From NCBI GenBank assembly GCA_011390065.1, contig JAABTD010000018.1, forward strand, positions 1 to 35,815: DNA of 35,815 bases, read 5' to 3'. The stretch is from Desulfobacteraceae bacterium. Its GTDB lineage: Bacteria; Desulfobacterota; Desulfobacteria; Desulfobacterales; JAABSP01. Shown here piece after piece: positions 1 through 7,434 of the stretch (within the stretch, counting starts at the first letter, position 1; the number at the start of each line of letters is the position of its first letter). Made by a program: the position numbers and the translations under genes. The notes under the pieces are model-generated. The model saw nothing but the letters and a program-made list of their open reading frames with translations, was not told where the DNA came from and did not search any database.

Positions 1-748
1 AGGCGTCCCCGACGAACATATACCCCGGCGCGTGGGTGACGGCAATGGGCAGTTTGGCCTGAAGCAGCGCGTTTTGCGGGGTCACGCCGCAGGCCCAGAA
101 AACGGGGATCTCGCCGGGGAGGATGTCCACGGGATCGCCGAAATCCGGCTTCGCCATGTCGGAGACGCCGATCAACTCCGGATAACCGACATGAACCGGC
201 GCGCCATGAACCCCGGGATAATGGGCCGTGATGACGCAGGCGTCCACCACCCGCTCCGCCGGGATGGGCCGCATGGAGACAACCATTTCGCCCTTGAAGG
301 GGCCGGCGGAGGCCAGTGGAATGTTGGTGGTGTACATGGACACGTTCTTCTTTTCCTGAATGTGACGAAGCGGGATGCCGGCCTTGATCAGGGCGTCTTC
401 GAAAGAGAAGCTGCACCCCAGCAGGAAAAACACGAAATCCTCCCGGTAGAAATCTCCCATCTCCTTGACTTCGTGGCGCGGCGCGCCGTCCACGAACACT
501 TTGTAGCGGGCGATGCAGCGCTTGAGATCCGCGCCGTCGGCCAGAACGGATGTCCGGCTCGAACCCGGCCCCACCTTTTCCAGCAAAGGACACGGTTTGG
601 GGTTGTTTCGGCAAAATTGTTCGAAATCATCGGCGTGTTCACGGGGCAGTGCCACGAGATTGGCCTGCACGTTGTCGGGGCAATAGCCGGCCGTGGGGGC
701 GTCGAATTCCCCCCGTTCGATGGCGGCCCTCAATTTGTTGGCGGTCAT
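1..748 (-). CDS. DUF1445 (UPF0317) putative hydro-lyase / D-glutamate cyclase-like, 3' end cut by window
   Basis: About 249 residues are visible, starting MTANKLRAAIERGEFDAPTA at 748; the last few codons lie beyond the left edge. The family signature is clear: an N-terminal 'TAGYCPDNVQANLVALP' segment, a central 'FVFFLLGCSFSFEDAL' segment, and the closing 'PIAVTHAPGYMFVGDA'. Family members are about 260-270 residues, so nearly the whole protein is present. The family is named after the mitochondrial D-glutamate cyclase protein, which carries this domain, but the bacterial activity is uncertain; 'putative hydro-lyase' is the older label. The gene starts 8 bp after the stop of the TRAP large permease, with an AGGAG ribosome site in the gap, so it is very probably co-transcribed with the transporter and acts on the imported compound. 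The substrate cannot be read from the sequence. Confidence 0.85.
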   Translation of the reverse strand, partial: MTANKLRAAIERGEFDAPTAGYCPDNVQANLVALPREHADDFEQFCRNNPKPCPLLEKVGPGSSRTSVLADGADLKRCIARYKVFVDGAPRHEVKEMGDFYREDFVFFLLGCSFSFEDALIKAGIPLRHIQEKKNVSMYTTNIPLASAGPFKGEMVVSMRPIPAERVVDACVITAHYPGVHGAPVHVGYPELIGVSDMAKPDFGDPVDILPGEIPVFWACGVTPQNALLQAKLPIAVTHAPGYMFVGDA

Positions 749-756
749 GAGGCTCC

Positions 757-2043
757 TCAATTGATCATTCGCGCCAGAACCAGCGCGAGGTCGGGGTAAA
801 TCAGCAGGATGATGACCATCAACATCATCATCACGACGAACGGCACGCTGCCCACCATGACGTCGGTGATGCTGCCGCTGCGTCGAATGCCCTGGACGAC
901 GTAAATGTTCAACCCCACCGGCGGCGTGATCAGCGCCATCTCGATGAGCAGGATGAGCAGCACGCCGAACCACACCGGGTCGAATCCCATCCCGATCACC
1001 ACCGGGGCGATGATGGGGATCGTGATCACCATGAGCGACAGGGTCTCGACGAAAAATCCCAGCACGATATACAGAAATACAATGCTGATCATGGTCTGCA
1101 TGGGCGACAGCCCCAGACCGTTGATGAACGCGGTCAGCTTGGCGGTCAGCCCCACCGACGCCAGCACGAAATTGAGAAAATAGGCAGCCAGCAGGATGAG
1201 CATGATCATGGCGGTGGTGCGCATGGTCCCTTCCACTACTTCCCGGAGCATCGTCCAGCTCACCTTGCGGTAGACGGCCGCCAGCCCAAGAGCGGTCAAA
1301 ACCCCCAGGGCGGCGCTTTCGGTCGGGGTGGCGAAACCGGCGTAGATCGAGCCGATGACGATGAAAAAAATCAGAAAAACGGGCAACAGTTCCTTCAGGC
1401 CCGTCAGCCGTTCGCGCCAGGTGGCGCTCCGACGGTCGCTGCCCAAAGCAGGGAAAATGGTGCATGCCGCCGCGATGACAACGATGAACAAGACCGACAG
1501 CAGCAATCCGGGAACGATCCCCGCCAGAAAGAGGCGGGGGATCGACGTGTTGGTCAGAAACCCGTATACGATCAGGTTGATGGACGGCGGGATCAGAATG
1601 CCGAGGGTGCCGCCCGCGGCGATGGAGCCGGCGAACAACCCCTCGTTATACCCGTGAAGGCGGGCCTGGGGCAGCGCGACGGTGGAGATGGTGGCGGCGG
1701 TGGCCACGCTGGAACCGGATGTGGCTGAAAACATGGCCGACGTGGCGATGTTGGCGTGCATCAATCCTCCGGGAAGCCAGGAAAGCCATTTATCCAGCGC
1801 GCTGTAGGTGCGCTCCGCGATCCCGGCCCGCAGGAGAATCTCGCCGAGAAGGACGAAAAGGGGAATGGCCAGCAGCAGGAAATCCGTGCTGGTTCCCCAG
1901 GATATCTCGCCGATGGCCCGATAAAGCGGAAACGAAGAAAAGACGCTTCCCAGGGATATGCCCAGCATGGCGAGCGTCGCGGCCACGGGAATGCTCAGCA
2001 CGAGAAAGGCGAGCAGGACGACCAGTGCGAAGGTAATCGTCAT
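757..2043 (-). CDS. dctM: TRAP transporter large permease (DctM subunit)
   Basis: This 428-residue protein is almost entirely hydrophobic, with about a dozen membrane segments, and fits the TRAP DctM family in length and motifs ('IPLFVLLGEILLRAGI' near residue 60, 'FSATSGSSVATAATI' near 110, 'GGTLGILIPPSINLIVYG' near 145, 'ITPPVGLNIYVVQGI' near the C-terminus). In TRAP systems this subunit forms the sodium-driven transport channel in the inner membrane. Its ATG overlaps the dctQ stop by 4 bp (ATGA), indicating translational coupling. It is the third gene of the dctP-dctQ-dctM-DUF1445 run. The substrate is probably an organic acid, inferred only from the family. Confidence 0.95.
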   Translation of the reverse strand: MTITFALVVLLAFLVLSIPVAATLAMLGISLGSVFSSFPLYRAIGEISWGTSTDFLLLAIPLFVLLGEILLRAGIAERTYSALDKWLSWLPGGLMHANIATSAMFSATSGSSVATAATISTVALPQARLHGYNEGLFAGSIAAGGTLGILIPPSINLIVYGFLTNTSIPRLFLAGIVPGLLLSVLFIVVIAAACTIFPALGSDRRSATWRERLTGLKELLPVFLIFFIVIGSIYAGFATPTESAALGVLTALGLAAVYRKVSWTMLREVVEGTMRTTAMIMLILLAAYFLNFVLASVGLTAKLTAFINGLGLSPMQTMISIVFLYIVLGFFVETLSLMVITIPIIAPVVIGMGFDPVWFGVLLILLIEMALITPPVGLNIYVVQGIRRSGSITDVMVGSVPFVVMMMLMVIILLIYPDLALVLARMIN

Positions 2044-2648
2044 GATGCCGCCTTTCCCGGCGCCGCGCCGGTCTTTTCAGCGACCTCCTCGCCGATCTCT
2101 TCACCCATCTCCTCGTCCAGGGTCGATGCGCCGCCCAGCCGCAAGGCCCCGCCGATGTCCCGGGCCGCGAGACGCTCGATATACCCCGCGATCAGAATGA
2201 TGATGGAAAGGAGGAAGAAGAGAAGGCCCAAAGCCCACAGAAACTGCGGAATCCAAAGCGGGGTCCGGAGCGGCGTGTTGGCGGTGGCGCCCCGCTGAAA
2301 CGAGGTGGTGAAGACAATGACGGCGAACCACGCCAGCGTGGAAATGTAGCCCAGGAGCATGGACAGGGCCAGGATGTCGAAAACCGGCCGGGCCTTCACC
2401 GGCAGCCGCATATAGGCGACGTCGATGCGGATGTGGGCCTTGCGATACAGGGCGAACGAAAGACTCCACGCGGTGCTGACGGCGAGCACATAACTGGAGA
2501 TCTCGTCGGCGCCGCCGATGGATACCGAAAAAAGTTTTCGCAACAGCACTTCCACGGCGATGAGAAAGGATGCGAAAAACAGCAGCGCGCCGCCCACCCA
2601 TACGCCATATCGGGAAATCGTATCGTTAAGCCTCACGATGGATTGCAT
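2040..2648 (-). CDS. dctQ: TRAP transporter small permease (DctQ subunit)
   Basis: This 202-residue protein has four hydrophobic segments within about residues 10-170 and the DctQ pattern 'LIAVEVLLRKLFSVSIGGADEIS', with a charged residue pair after the first helix and 'AHIRIDVAY' after the second. The C-terminal 35 residues are charged and glutamate-rich, longer than in many DctQ proteins. I place the start at ATG 2648, 8 bp after a GGAGG ribosome site; an in-frame TTG lies one codon upstream. It pairs with the large permease in the membrane and links the periplasmic binding protein to transport. Confidence 0.9.
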   Translation of the reverse strand: MQSIVRLNDTISRYGVWVGGALLFFASFLIAVEVLLRKLFSVSIGGADEISSYVLAVSTAWSLSFALYRKAHIRIDVAYMRLPVKARPVFDILALSMLLGYISTLAWFAVIVFTTSFQRGATANTPLRTPLWIPQFLWALGLLFFLLSIIILIAGYIERLAARDIGGALRLGGASTLDEEMGEEIGEEVAEKTGAAPGKAAS

Positions 2649-2735
2649 CAACCTTACCTCCGGGGAAAAACATTCCGGCCTGAAAGCCGGGTCTCGCCGG
2701 CCGCCCGCTCAGGCGGACGTCCGGCGATGTAAGGC

Positions 2736-3779
2736 CTATTTGACCGCTTTGAGTCCGGTCACCTTGCCGACGGTGTCATTCCAACGCTTGACCCATTTTT
2801 CATCGACGGTGGAGGCCCATCGGGGCAGCACCTTCTCGGTGAGCATCTTTCTGGCCAGCTCGATGTCGCCTTCGCTGATCTTGCCCAGCTCCATCTGATT
2901 CGGCTCGCCGAAGTCGCATTTCCCGGTCCCCGTCAGACAAACAAACCCCTGTTGGGTTTCATAATCGTTGGCCTTCCACACGGCATCTTCCAGTTCGTTT
3001 TTGGCGAGGTCCAGCAGTTTTTGCTGTTCGCTTTCGTTGAATCCGTTCCAGATGTCCATGCTCATGCCCGTCACCACGTGGTCCCATCCTCCGACCGGGA
3101 GCGGATAGAGGAATTTGGCGACTTCGCCCCATCCGGCGGAGTATCCGGACAGGCTGCCGGTGACGGCGCAATCCACCACGCCCCGTTGCAGCGACTGGGG
3201 CACTTCGCTGAAGGCCAGCGTGACGGCCGTGGCCCCCACCGCGTCGATGAAATCCCCCGTGGTGCGGCCGCTGGCCCGGACTTTTTTCCCTTTGAGATCC
3301 CCCAAAGATGCGATTTCATCATTGCAGAAGATGACCTGGGCCGGATACGGCGCCACGCTGATCAGCTTGGCGCTGAAGGTCTTCTGCATGACCTCGTCGA
3401 GGACGGGCTTGTAGGCGTCGGCGACTTTCCGGGCCGTTTCGATCTCCGGGGCGAGGGCCGGCAGGTCGAGCCCCGCCAGAACGGGTTCGTCCGCCACGAC
3501 ATAGTCCGCGCAGGTGGCGCCGACGCCGAACAGTTTCATGCCGAGCAGGCGGAACACCTCCGCGCCCTTCATCCCCATCTGATCGAAAGACGTCACTTCG
3601 ACATCGACGCCGGGGAACGCGGCGGGCACTTTTTCCCCCCAGAACGACTTTTCAAAATTTTTATACAGGCTCAAGCTGCTCCAACTGCCGACATATTTGA
3701 TGTTGCTGGGCGCGGCGACTGAGACGGAAAGCAGCGCCGTGAGCAGAAACAAAACGGCAAGAATCGATATTTTTTTCAT
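2736..3779 (-). CDS. dctP: TRAP transporter periplasmic substrate-binding protein (DctP family)
   Basis: The 347-residue product opens with a Sec signal peptide (MKKISILAVLFLLTALLSVS, likely cut after SVAA near residue 22). The DctP fold is recognisable from 'DLKGKKVRASG', in which Arg168 is the conserved carboxylate-binding arginine, followed by 'AVTLAFSEVPQSLQRGVVD' and 'KFLYPLPVGGWDHVVTGMSM'. It would capture the substrate in the periplasm and hand it to DctQM. The start at 3779 follows a GGAGGG ribosome site; a longer reading from 3827 would bury the signal peptide behind 16 residues and is rejected. It is the first gene of the operon. No clear promoter was found in the roughly 140 bp upstream. 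Confidence 0.92.
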   Translation of the reverse strand: MKKISILAVLFLLTALLSVSVAAPSNIKYVGSWSSLSLYKNFEKSFWGEKVPAAFPGVDVEVTSFDQMGMKGAEVFRLLGMKLFGVGATCADYVVADEPVLAGLDLPALAPEIETARKVADAYKPVLDEVMQKTFSAKLISVAPYPAQVIFCNDEIASLGDLKGKKVRASGRTTGDFIDAVGATAVTLAFSEVPQSLQRGVVDCAVTGSLSGYSAGWGEVAKFLYPLPVGGWDHVVTGMSMDIWNGFNESEQQKLLDLAKNELEDAVWKANDYETQQGFVCLTGTGKCDFGEPNQMELGKISEGDIELARKMLTEKVLPRWASTVDEKWVKRWNDTVGKVTGLKAVK

Positions 3780-3918
3780 GTGAAATCCCTCCCTTTGCAA
3801 TGATGATTGTGAAACCCGTTCTCCCAAATTGGTCCAATGGCCCCGATATTCGTGTTTTCCTGGCGCCTCCTTTCCGGCTTGTTATTCAATGAAGTCATCC
3901 TATTGAAACTAATGGCCT

Positions 3919-5493
3919 TCATGCGGCGGCTTGGACTTCCCACTCCGCCACGTTCCGTTTTTCGGAATCGAAATTGACGCCCATCAAGATGATCTTTTTC
4001 CCGCTTTGCCGGAACATGTCGGCGTATCCCTTGTCGCGAATCTGCTTCAGGGCGGCTTTGGCGCTCTGGTTGCACTTGAACTCGATGACATAGACCTTGT
4101 CGGGAAATTCCACCGCCAGATCGATCCGGCCTCTGTAGTGCAGGACTTCGCTTCGGGCGTCTGCCCCCGAAGCGCTGACCATGAGGTAGAAAATGGTGTG
4201 GAAATAGGCTTCGTCGCGCCGGGTCTCCAGGGTGTGGGGAATCGAGGCGAAAATCGCGGCCATGGCGTCAAAAAAATCGTCGAGCCGCTCCTCCCGGAGA
4301 AAGGCGGCGAGTCGCAACATCTGGGAATAGGCGTCTTTTGTTTTGACATAAGACGTCAGCAGATGTTTTAAAAACGCATTTTTGACTTCCCGGTTCGGGT
4401 AATCGAAACAATAAATGTGGCCATCCACGTTCTTGATGGTGACGTACCCGGTTTGAAACAAAATCGCGTCCGGATTTACATCTTCAAGTTCATAAGTGCT
4501 GAACGAAGTTTCGTCGGTTTGAAGATTTTCGATCATGGGCAGAGGAAATTGGCTTTCGCGCAAAAGGTTGACCAGAAACGTCGGGGTCCCGGTTTCAAAC
4601 CAGTAGTTTTTGAACGCTTTCTGTTTTAAAGCGGACATGAGCGAAAACGGATTATAGACCCGAAGATCCTTCCTGGAAAACCGGTATCCATTATAATAGG
4701 CGGCGAGTTCCCGGATTGCGTCCTGCTCCGACAGATCGAGACTTTCCGCCAAAGCGGCGATGTGCCCGCCAAAATCGCGTTCCAGTTCTTCCTGGGTGTA
4801 TCCCATCATGTCCGCGTAATCTTCCACCATGGTGACGTCTTCCAGGTTGTTGAGTTCCGAGAAGATCGACACCCGGCTGAATTTGGACACGCCGGTGAAA
4901 AAGACGAACCGGAGGCAGGACACCACATACGTCTCTTTTAACACACCAAAAAAATATTTCATGACATCCCAGTTTTCCTTGGCGATTTCAAGGGCTTCTT
5001 TGCCTTTGCCCAAATGGGAGATGATCGGCTTGTCGTATTCGTCCACCAGGACGACGACGCCCTCGCCAAACCGGTTTTCAAGTCCGAGAATCAGCTCTTG
5101 AAATTGGGTTTCCACAAATTGGGTCTCAATGGAAACCCCGTAGCGTTTCGCTGCCTGCTTTAACGTCAGGGACAGGGCTTCACGCATAATATCCGGCCGC
5201 TGATGGGGGACGCCGTTGAAATCGATGACGATTACGGGATGCGCTTTCCACTCCCAGTCGCCGTGTTCCGCAATCCAGAGGCCTTCGAACAGATCCTTTT
5301 TCCCCTCGAACAGGCATTTAAGGGTGGATACCGTCAGGGATTTGCCGAACCGGCGGGGGCGGGACATGAAATAATATTGCCCCGTGTCCACCAGTTGGAA
5401 AATGTGCCGGGTTTTATCCACATACAAATCGTTCTGAGTCCGGATGCTTTCAAAAGAGGAATTGCCGATGGGGAGATTTTGAAGCGGTGTCAT
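3919..5493 (-). CDS. AAA-ATPase-like protein with C-terminal PD-(D/E)XK nuclease domain (DUF1703 type)
   Basis: The 524-residue protein has two parts. The N-terminal ATPase region carries 'SRPRRFGKS' (P-loop-like, Lys51) and 'VVLVDEYDKPI' (Walker B-like, Asp151/Glu152). The C-terminal region holds a PD-(D/E)XK active site: Asp458 in 'GRIDLAV' and Glu471-x-Lys473 in 'YVIEFKC'. This architecture defines a large, patchily distributed family seen in many anaerobes whose function is unknown; a role in mobile-element or defence biology is a guess. The start follows a GGAGAG ribosome site. Base composition is lower in GC than the flanking operons. The first codons overlap the relic of a DUF5615 toxin gene, suggesting insertion at a toxin-antitoxin locus. 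All core catalytic residues are present. Confidence 0.88.
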   Translation of the reverse strand: MTPLQNLPIGNSSFESIRTQNDLYVDKTRHIFQLVDTGQYYFMSRPRRFGKSLTVSTLKCLFEGKKDLFEGLWIAEHGDWEWKAHPVIVIDFNGVPHQRPDIMREALSLTLKQAAKRYGVSIETQFVETQFQELILGLENRFGEGVVVLVDEYDKPIISHLGKGKEALEIAKENWDVMKYFFGVLKETYVVSCLRFVFFTGVSKFSRVSIFSELNNLEDVTMVEDYADMMGYTQEELERDFGGHIAALAESLDLSEQDAIRELAAYYNGYRFSRKDLRVYNPFSLMSALKQKAFKNYWFETGTPTFLVNLLRESQFPLPMIENLQTDETSFSTYELEDVNPDAILFQTGYVTIKNVDGHIYCFDYPNREVKNAFLKHLLTSYVKTKDAYSQMLRLAAFLREERLDDFFDAMAAIFASIPHTLETRRDEAYFHTIFYLMVSASGADARSEVLHYRGRIDLAVEFPDKVYVIEFKCNQSAKAALKQIRDKGYADMFRQSGKKIILMGVNFDSEKRNVAEWEVQAAA

Positions 5494-5620
5494 GGAGTGT
5501 CTCTCCAGCTTTCGCTATAGTTTCAAGGTCTTCCACTATTTTGCCGACGGTTAACTGATGTTGTTGTGCAAAAACAACGCTGGCGAATGACGCACCGCTT
5601 TTTTGCCTTAAATACTGCGT
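5489..5620 (-). pseudogene. C-terminal remnant of a DUF5615 PIN-like toxin
   Basis: Between the DUF433 stop and the AAA-ATPase start, one minus-strand frame reads 'KSGASFASVVFAQQHQLTVG' followed by KIVEDLETIAKAGE. This resembles the C-terminal end of DUF5615 PIN-like toxins (pattern GxxFAGIVxA..hxxxIGxhVxDLExIA). DUF5615 genes normally sit directly downstream of a DUF433 gene, exactly as here. The N-terminal two thirds, including the catalytic aspartates, are absent, and the frame has no start of its own because it opens inside the DUF433 gene. I read it as a deletion relic. The match is from memory of the family; a profile search would decide it. Confidence 0.55.
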
Positions 5621-5928
5621 TCTGATTTCAAACGCGATATTAAACGCGCTGTCGGCAATTCCCTTTTAATCTGCTCAATTCTTTCCGCTCTACGTTGGAT
5701 ATCGCTATCCATCATATCCTTATTGTCATAATAGAACGCCAGCGCTGAGTAAATTTGACCAAGAGACAGGTGCGGATGCTGGAAATGGAGTTCTTCTGGA
5801 CTCCAGCCGTAGGCGAGCTTATTAAGGACAAGTTCGACAACCTTCATATTCGTTCCAGCGATATAAGGGACGCCCTTCTCGTTCAGCTGTATATGTTCAT
5901 AATTTGTTTTTCGAATCGACAGCGTCAT
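5608..5928 (-). CDS. DUF433 domain protein (VapB45-like antitoxin)
   Basis: The 106-residue product contains the DUF433 core 'VPYIAGTNMKVVELVLNKLAYGWSPEELHFQHPHLSLGQIYSAL', split here as the segments VPYIAGTNMKVVELVLNKLA (about 20-39) and GWSPEELHFQHPHLSLGQIY (about 41-60), followed by 'ALAFYYDNKDMMD'. This is a winged-helix DNA-binding antitoxin family usually paired with a DUF5615 or PIN toxin. The expected downstream toxin survives only as a C-terminal relic, so this looks like an orphan antitoxin. No clear ribosome site precedes the ATG at 5928. It lies in the AT-richer accessory patch. Confidence 0.8.
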   Translation of the reverse strand: MTLSIRKTNYEHIQLNEKGVPYIAGTNMKVVELVLNKLAYGWSPEELHFQHPHLSLGQIYSALAFYYDNKDMMDSDIQRRAERIEQIKRELPTARLISRLKSERSI

Positions 5929-6277
5929 TTAATTTGACCCACAATTTGTCATCGATTTTGTTAAAAAATTTAGTAACTTTACAAAAAATTAGGGAAGATT
6001 GGCGCATAACCCTTCTCTGAAATACAAAAATGCCGCATAGGACTTCGGTTGTAAGGTAAAAAACTTGATGATCGATTATCGTTGACGCGCCCTGTCCCAA
6101 CAATCTGGGCTTAACTTGACGCAATGAACTGTGGTTCTTGTGATTAAGGTGACGCCCATGATTCGGCAAATCACAGCGATCATGAACATCACAAGACATG
6201 CCGGGGGGTGCCCCCCCGGCAAAGAAAGAAACCTCCCTGAAGGGGGCTGGAAAGAAAGGACGCCTTCCCAGGCCCCT
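5929..6277. other. Intergenic stretch, AT-rich on its DUF433 side, no recognisable gene
   Basis: I see no open frame here with a convincing ribosome site or a recognisable product on either strand; the longer frames lack family motifs. The part nearest 5929 is distinctly AT-rich, whereas the part near 6200 carries a perfect GC hairpin and a terminator-like hairpin, annotated separately. The patch may be debris of the same insertion and deletion events that truncated the toxin. Confidence 0.5.
6199..6221. repeat. Perfect 10-bp GC-rich inverted repeat with 3-nt loop
   Basis: The arms TGCCGGGGGG (6199-6208) and CCCCCCGGCA (6212-6221) are exact reverse complements around a 3-base loop. There is no T-run next to the stem on either strand, so it is not a textbook terminator. 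It lies in the accessory patch and might be a repetitive extragenic palindrome or part of a small mobile element. Confidence 0.75.
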
Positions 6278-6282
6278 TCAGG
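6223..6282 (-). terminator. Terminator-like hairpin after the frameshifted small gene
   Basis: The arms 6236-6250 and 6268-6282 pair over 15 bp with one mismatch, around a 17-nt loop. Read on the minus strand, the stem is followed by GGTTTCTTTCTTT, a T-rich tail. The stop codon of the small gene at 6278 lies inside the stem. Confidence 0.5.
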
Positions 6283-6489
6283 AGAGAAATTCATCAAATT
6301 GCTTGTCCATCTGTTCAGTCTGAATCCTGAGATGCGTAATGGAAGCGGACAGTTCCCCCCAAATTTCCTCTTTCTGGCGATCCGAAAGCTCGCGCACTTT
6401 CAGGGCCTCGATACACGGACCGCCGTCAGGCACTCCTGTTCGAGTTCATCCAGCAGTATCGGCATGTTTTCTGGCAAAATATCGTTCAT
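6278..6489 (-). pseudogene. Small hypothetical gene broken by a frameshift
   Basis: From ATG 6489 one frame reads MNDILPENMPILLDELEQ and then hits a stop in 'RVSRP*'. The adjoining frame reads 'GPCIEALKVRELSDRQKEEI' and continues WGELSASITHLRIQTEQMDKQFDEFLS to a TGA at 6278. Both halves look like real coding sequence, acidic and helical, and together would give about 70 residues, a plausible small coiled protein. The 212-bp span is not a multiple of three, so one base was gained or lost near 6420-6440, or the read has an error. The family is not recognised. Confidence 0.5.
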
Positions 6490-6657
6490 GGGTTCAACCT
6501 TTTTTTGAGCGCGTTTTTTCCCATGCCTGATTAACAGCTTATGGTCAATTTGTTGTTTTGTCAATTAAATCAATCCCTCACCATCAACCGCGGCAAAAAC
6601 GGGATGGTTCATAATAATGAATCTTTATAATGAATCGAAACAGCATCTGTCAAGGTA

Positions 6658-6686
6658 TTGATTTTTACAGAATCTCTTGAAATAAA
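6658..6686 (+). promoter_or_regulatory. Candidate sigma70 promoter of the HAD gene
   Basis: TTGATT (6658-6663) and AATAAA (6681-6686) are 17 bp apart, 32 bp before the start codon at 6719. The -10 matches the consensus at four of six bases. A perfect TATAAT at 6626-6631 has no good -35 and is an alternative. The rest of 6490-6718 shows nothing coding. Confidence 0.35.
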
Positions 6687-6718
6687 CAGAAAAAAACTTT
6701 TCAGTTCAGGAGGAAACC

Positions 6719-7390
6719 ATGGCTCTTCGCAACGCCCTGTTCGACCTCGACGGTACGCTGACCGATGCCAAGGAGGGTATTGTCCGGTGCATCCAATACG
6801 CTCTGAAGAAGATGAACCATCCTGCGATGCCGGCGGAGCACTTGATGTGGTGCATCGGTCCGCCGCTGTTGCCGTGTTTCCAGAAGCTCCTTCAGGATCC
6901 CGAGGGAAAGCGGGCACTCAGGGCGCTGAACTTTTACCGTGAACGGTTCAGCGAAATCGGCAAATATGAAAACCGCGTTTACCCGGACATCCCGGAGGCC
7001 CTTGATCGTTTAGGCGCCGCGGGCATCCGGTGCTTTGTGACAACGTCCAAGCCGGCCGTGTTCGCCGCAGAGATCATCGAATATTTCGGCCTGGCCGATT
7101 ATTTCTTGAAGGTATATGGCAGCGAACTCAGTGGGGTGCGAAGCAACAAAGGGGATTTGATCGCCCATGTACTGACGCAAGAGGGGCTCCGTCCGGATGA
7201 AACGGTCATGGTGGGCGACCGCCGGGAAGACGCAATGGGCGCCGGGATGTGCGGCGTGGCGTGTGTCGGGGCGGGATACGGCTACGCTGCCCCAGGGGAA
7301 CTGGCCGCAGCGGGCGTCGAGTGCATCGCCGATCATCCGCTCGATATCCCGCCGTTGCTGGCGCGTCTATCACATGGCGTAAAGCGATAA
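6719..7390 (+). CDS. HAD-superfamily hydrolase, phosphoglycolate phosphatase-like
   Basis: The 223-residue protein has the four HAD motifs: I 'FDLDGTLTD' (Asp9 nucleophile, Asp11 acid/base), II 'CFVTTSKP', III a lysine in 'RSNKGDLIAHVL', and IV 'VMVGDRREDAMGAG'. The helical cap between motif I and II (about residues 16-85) is of the C1 type found in Gph-like phosphatases. A phosphatase for a small metabolite such as 2-phosphoglycolate or a nucleoside monophosphate is likely, but the substrate is not readable. A strong AGGAGG ribosome site precedes the ATG. The gene is convergent with rlmD. Confidence 0.88.
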   Translation: MALRNALFDLDGTLTDAKEGIVRCIQYALKKMNHPAMPAEHLMWCIGPPLLPCFQKLLQDPEGKRALRALNFYRERFSEIGKYENRVYPDIPEALDRLGAAGIRCFVTTSKPAVFAAEIIEYFGLADYFLKVYGSELSGVRSNKGDLIAHVLTQEGLRPDETVMVGDRREDAMGAGMCGVACVGAGYGYAAPGELAAAGVECIADHPLDIPPLLARLSHGVKR

Positions 7391-7412
7391 GAGCGCCCAG
7401 GCGACTTTACGC
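7377..7412. terminator. Inverted repeat between convergent genes (terminator-like)
   Basis: GCGTAAAG (7377-7384) and CTTTACGC (7405-7412) are exact complements at the end of the HAD gene and in the short gap before the rlmD stop. An inner CGCC/GGCG pair could close further. The T-content afterwards is modest, so a role as a two-way terminator is only suggested. Confidence 0.35.
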
Positions 7413-7434
7413 ATGTATCTTCTCCCTGCTTCGG

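Noticed and set aside
32-799. Plus-strand frame of 255 codons at the left edge
   Set aside because: It is antisense to the DUF1445 gene, whose conserved motifs fix the coding strand.
1756-2298. Long basic plus-strand frames opposite the TRAP permeases
   Set aside because: They mirror GC-rich coding sequence on the minus strand and show no motifs.
6131-6508. 125-codon plus-strand frame in the accessory patch
   Set aside because: It crosses two hairpins and is antisense to the better-supported frameshifted gene; the product is low-complexity with no family.
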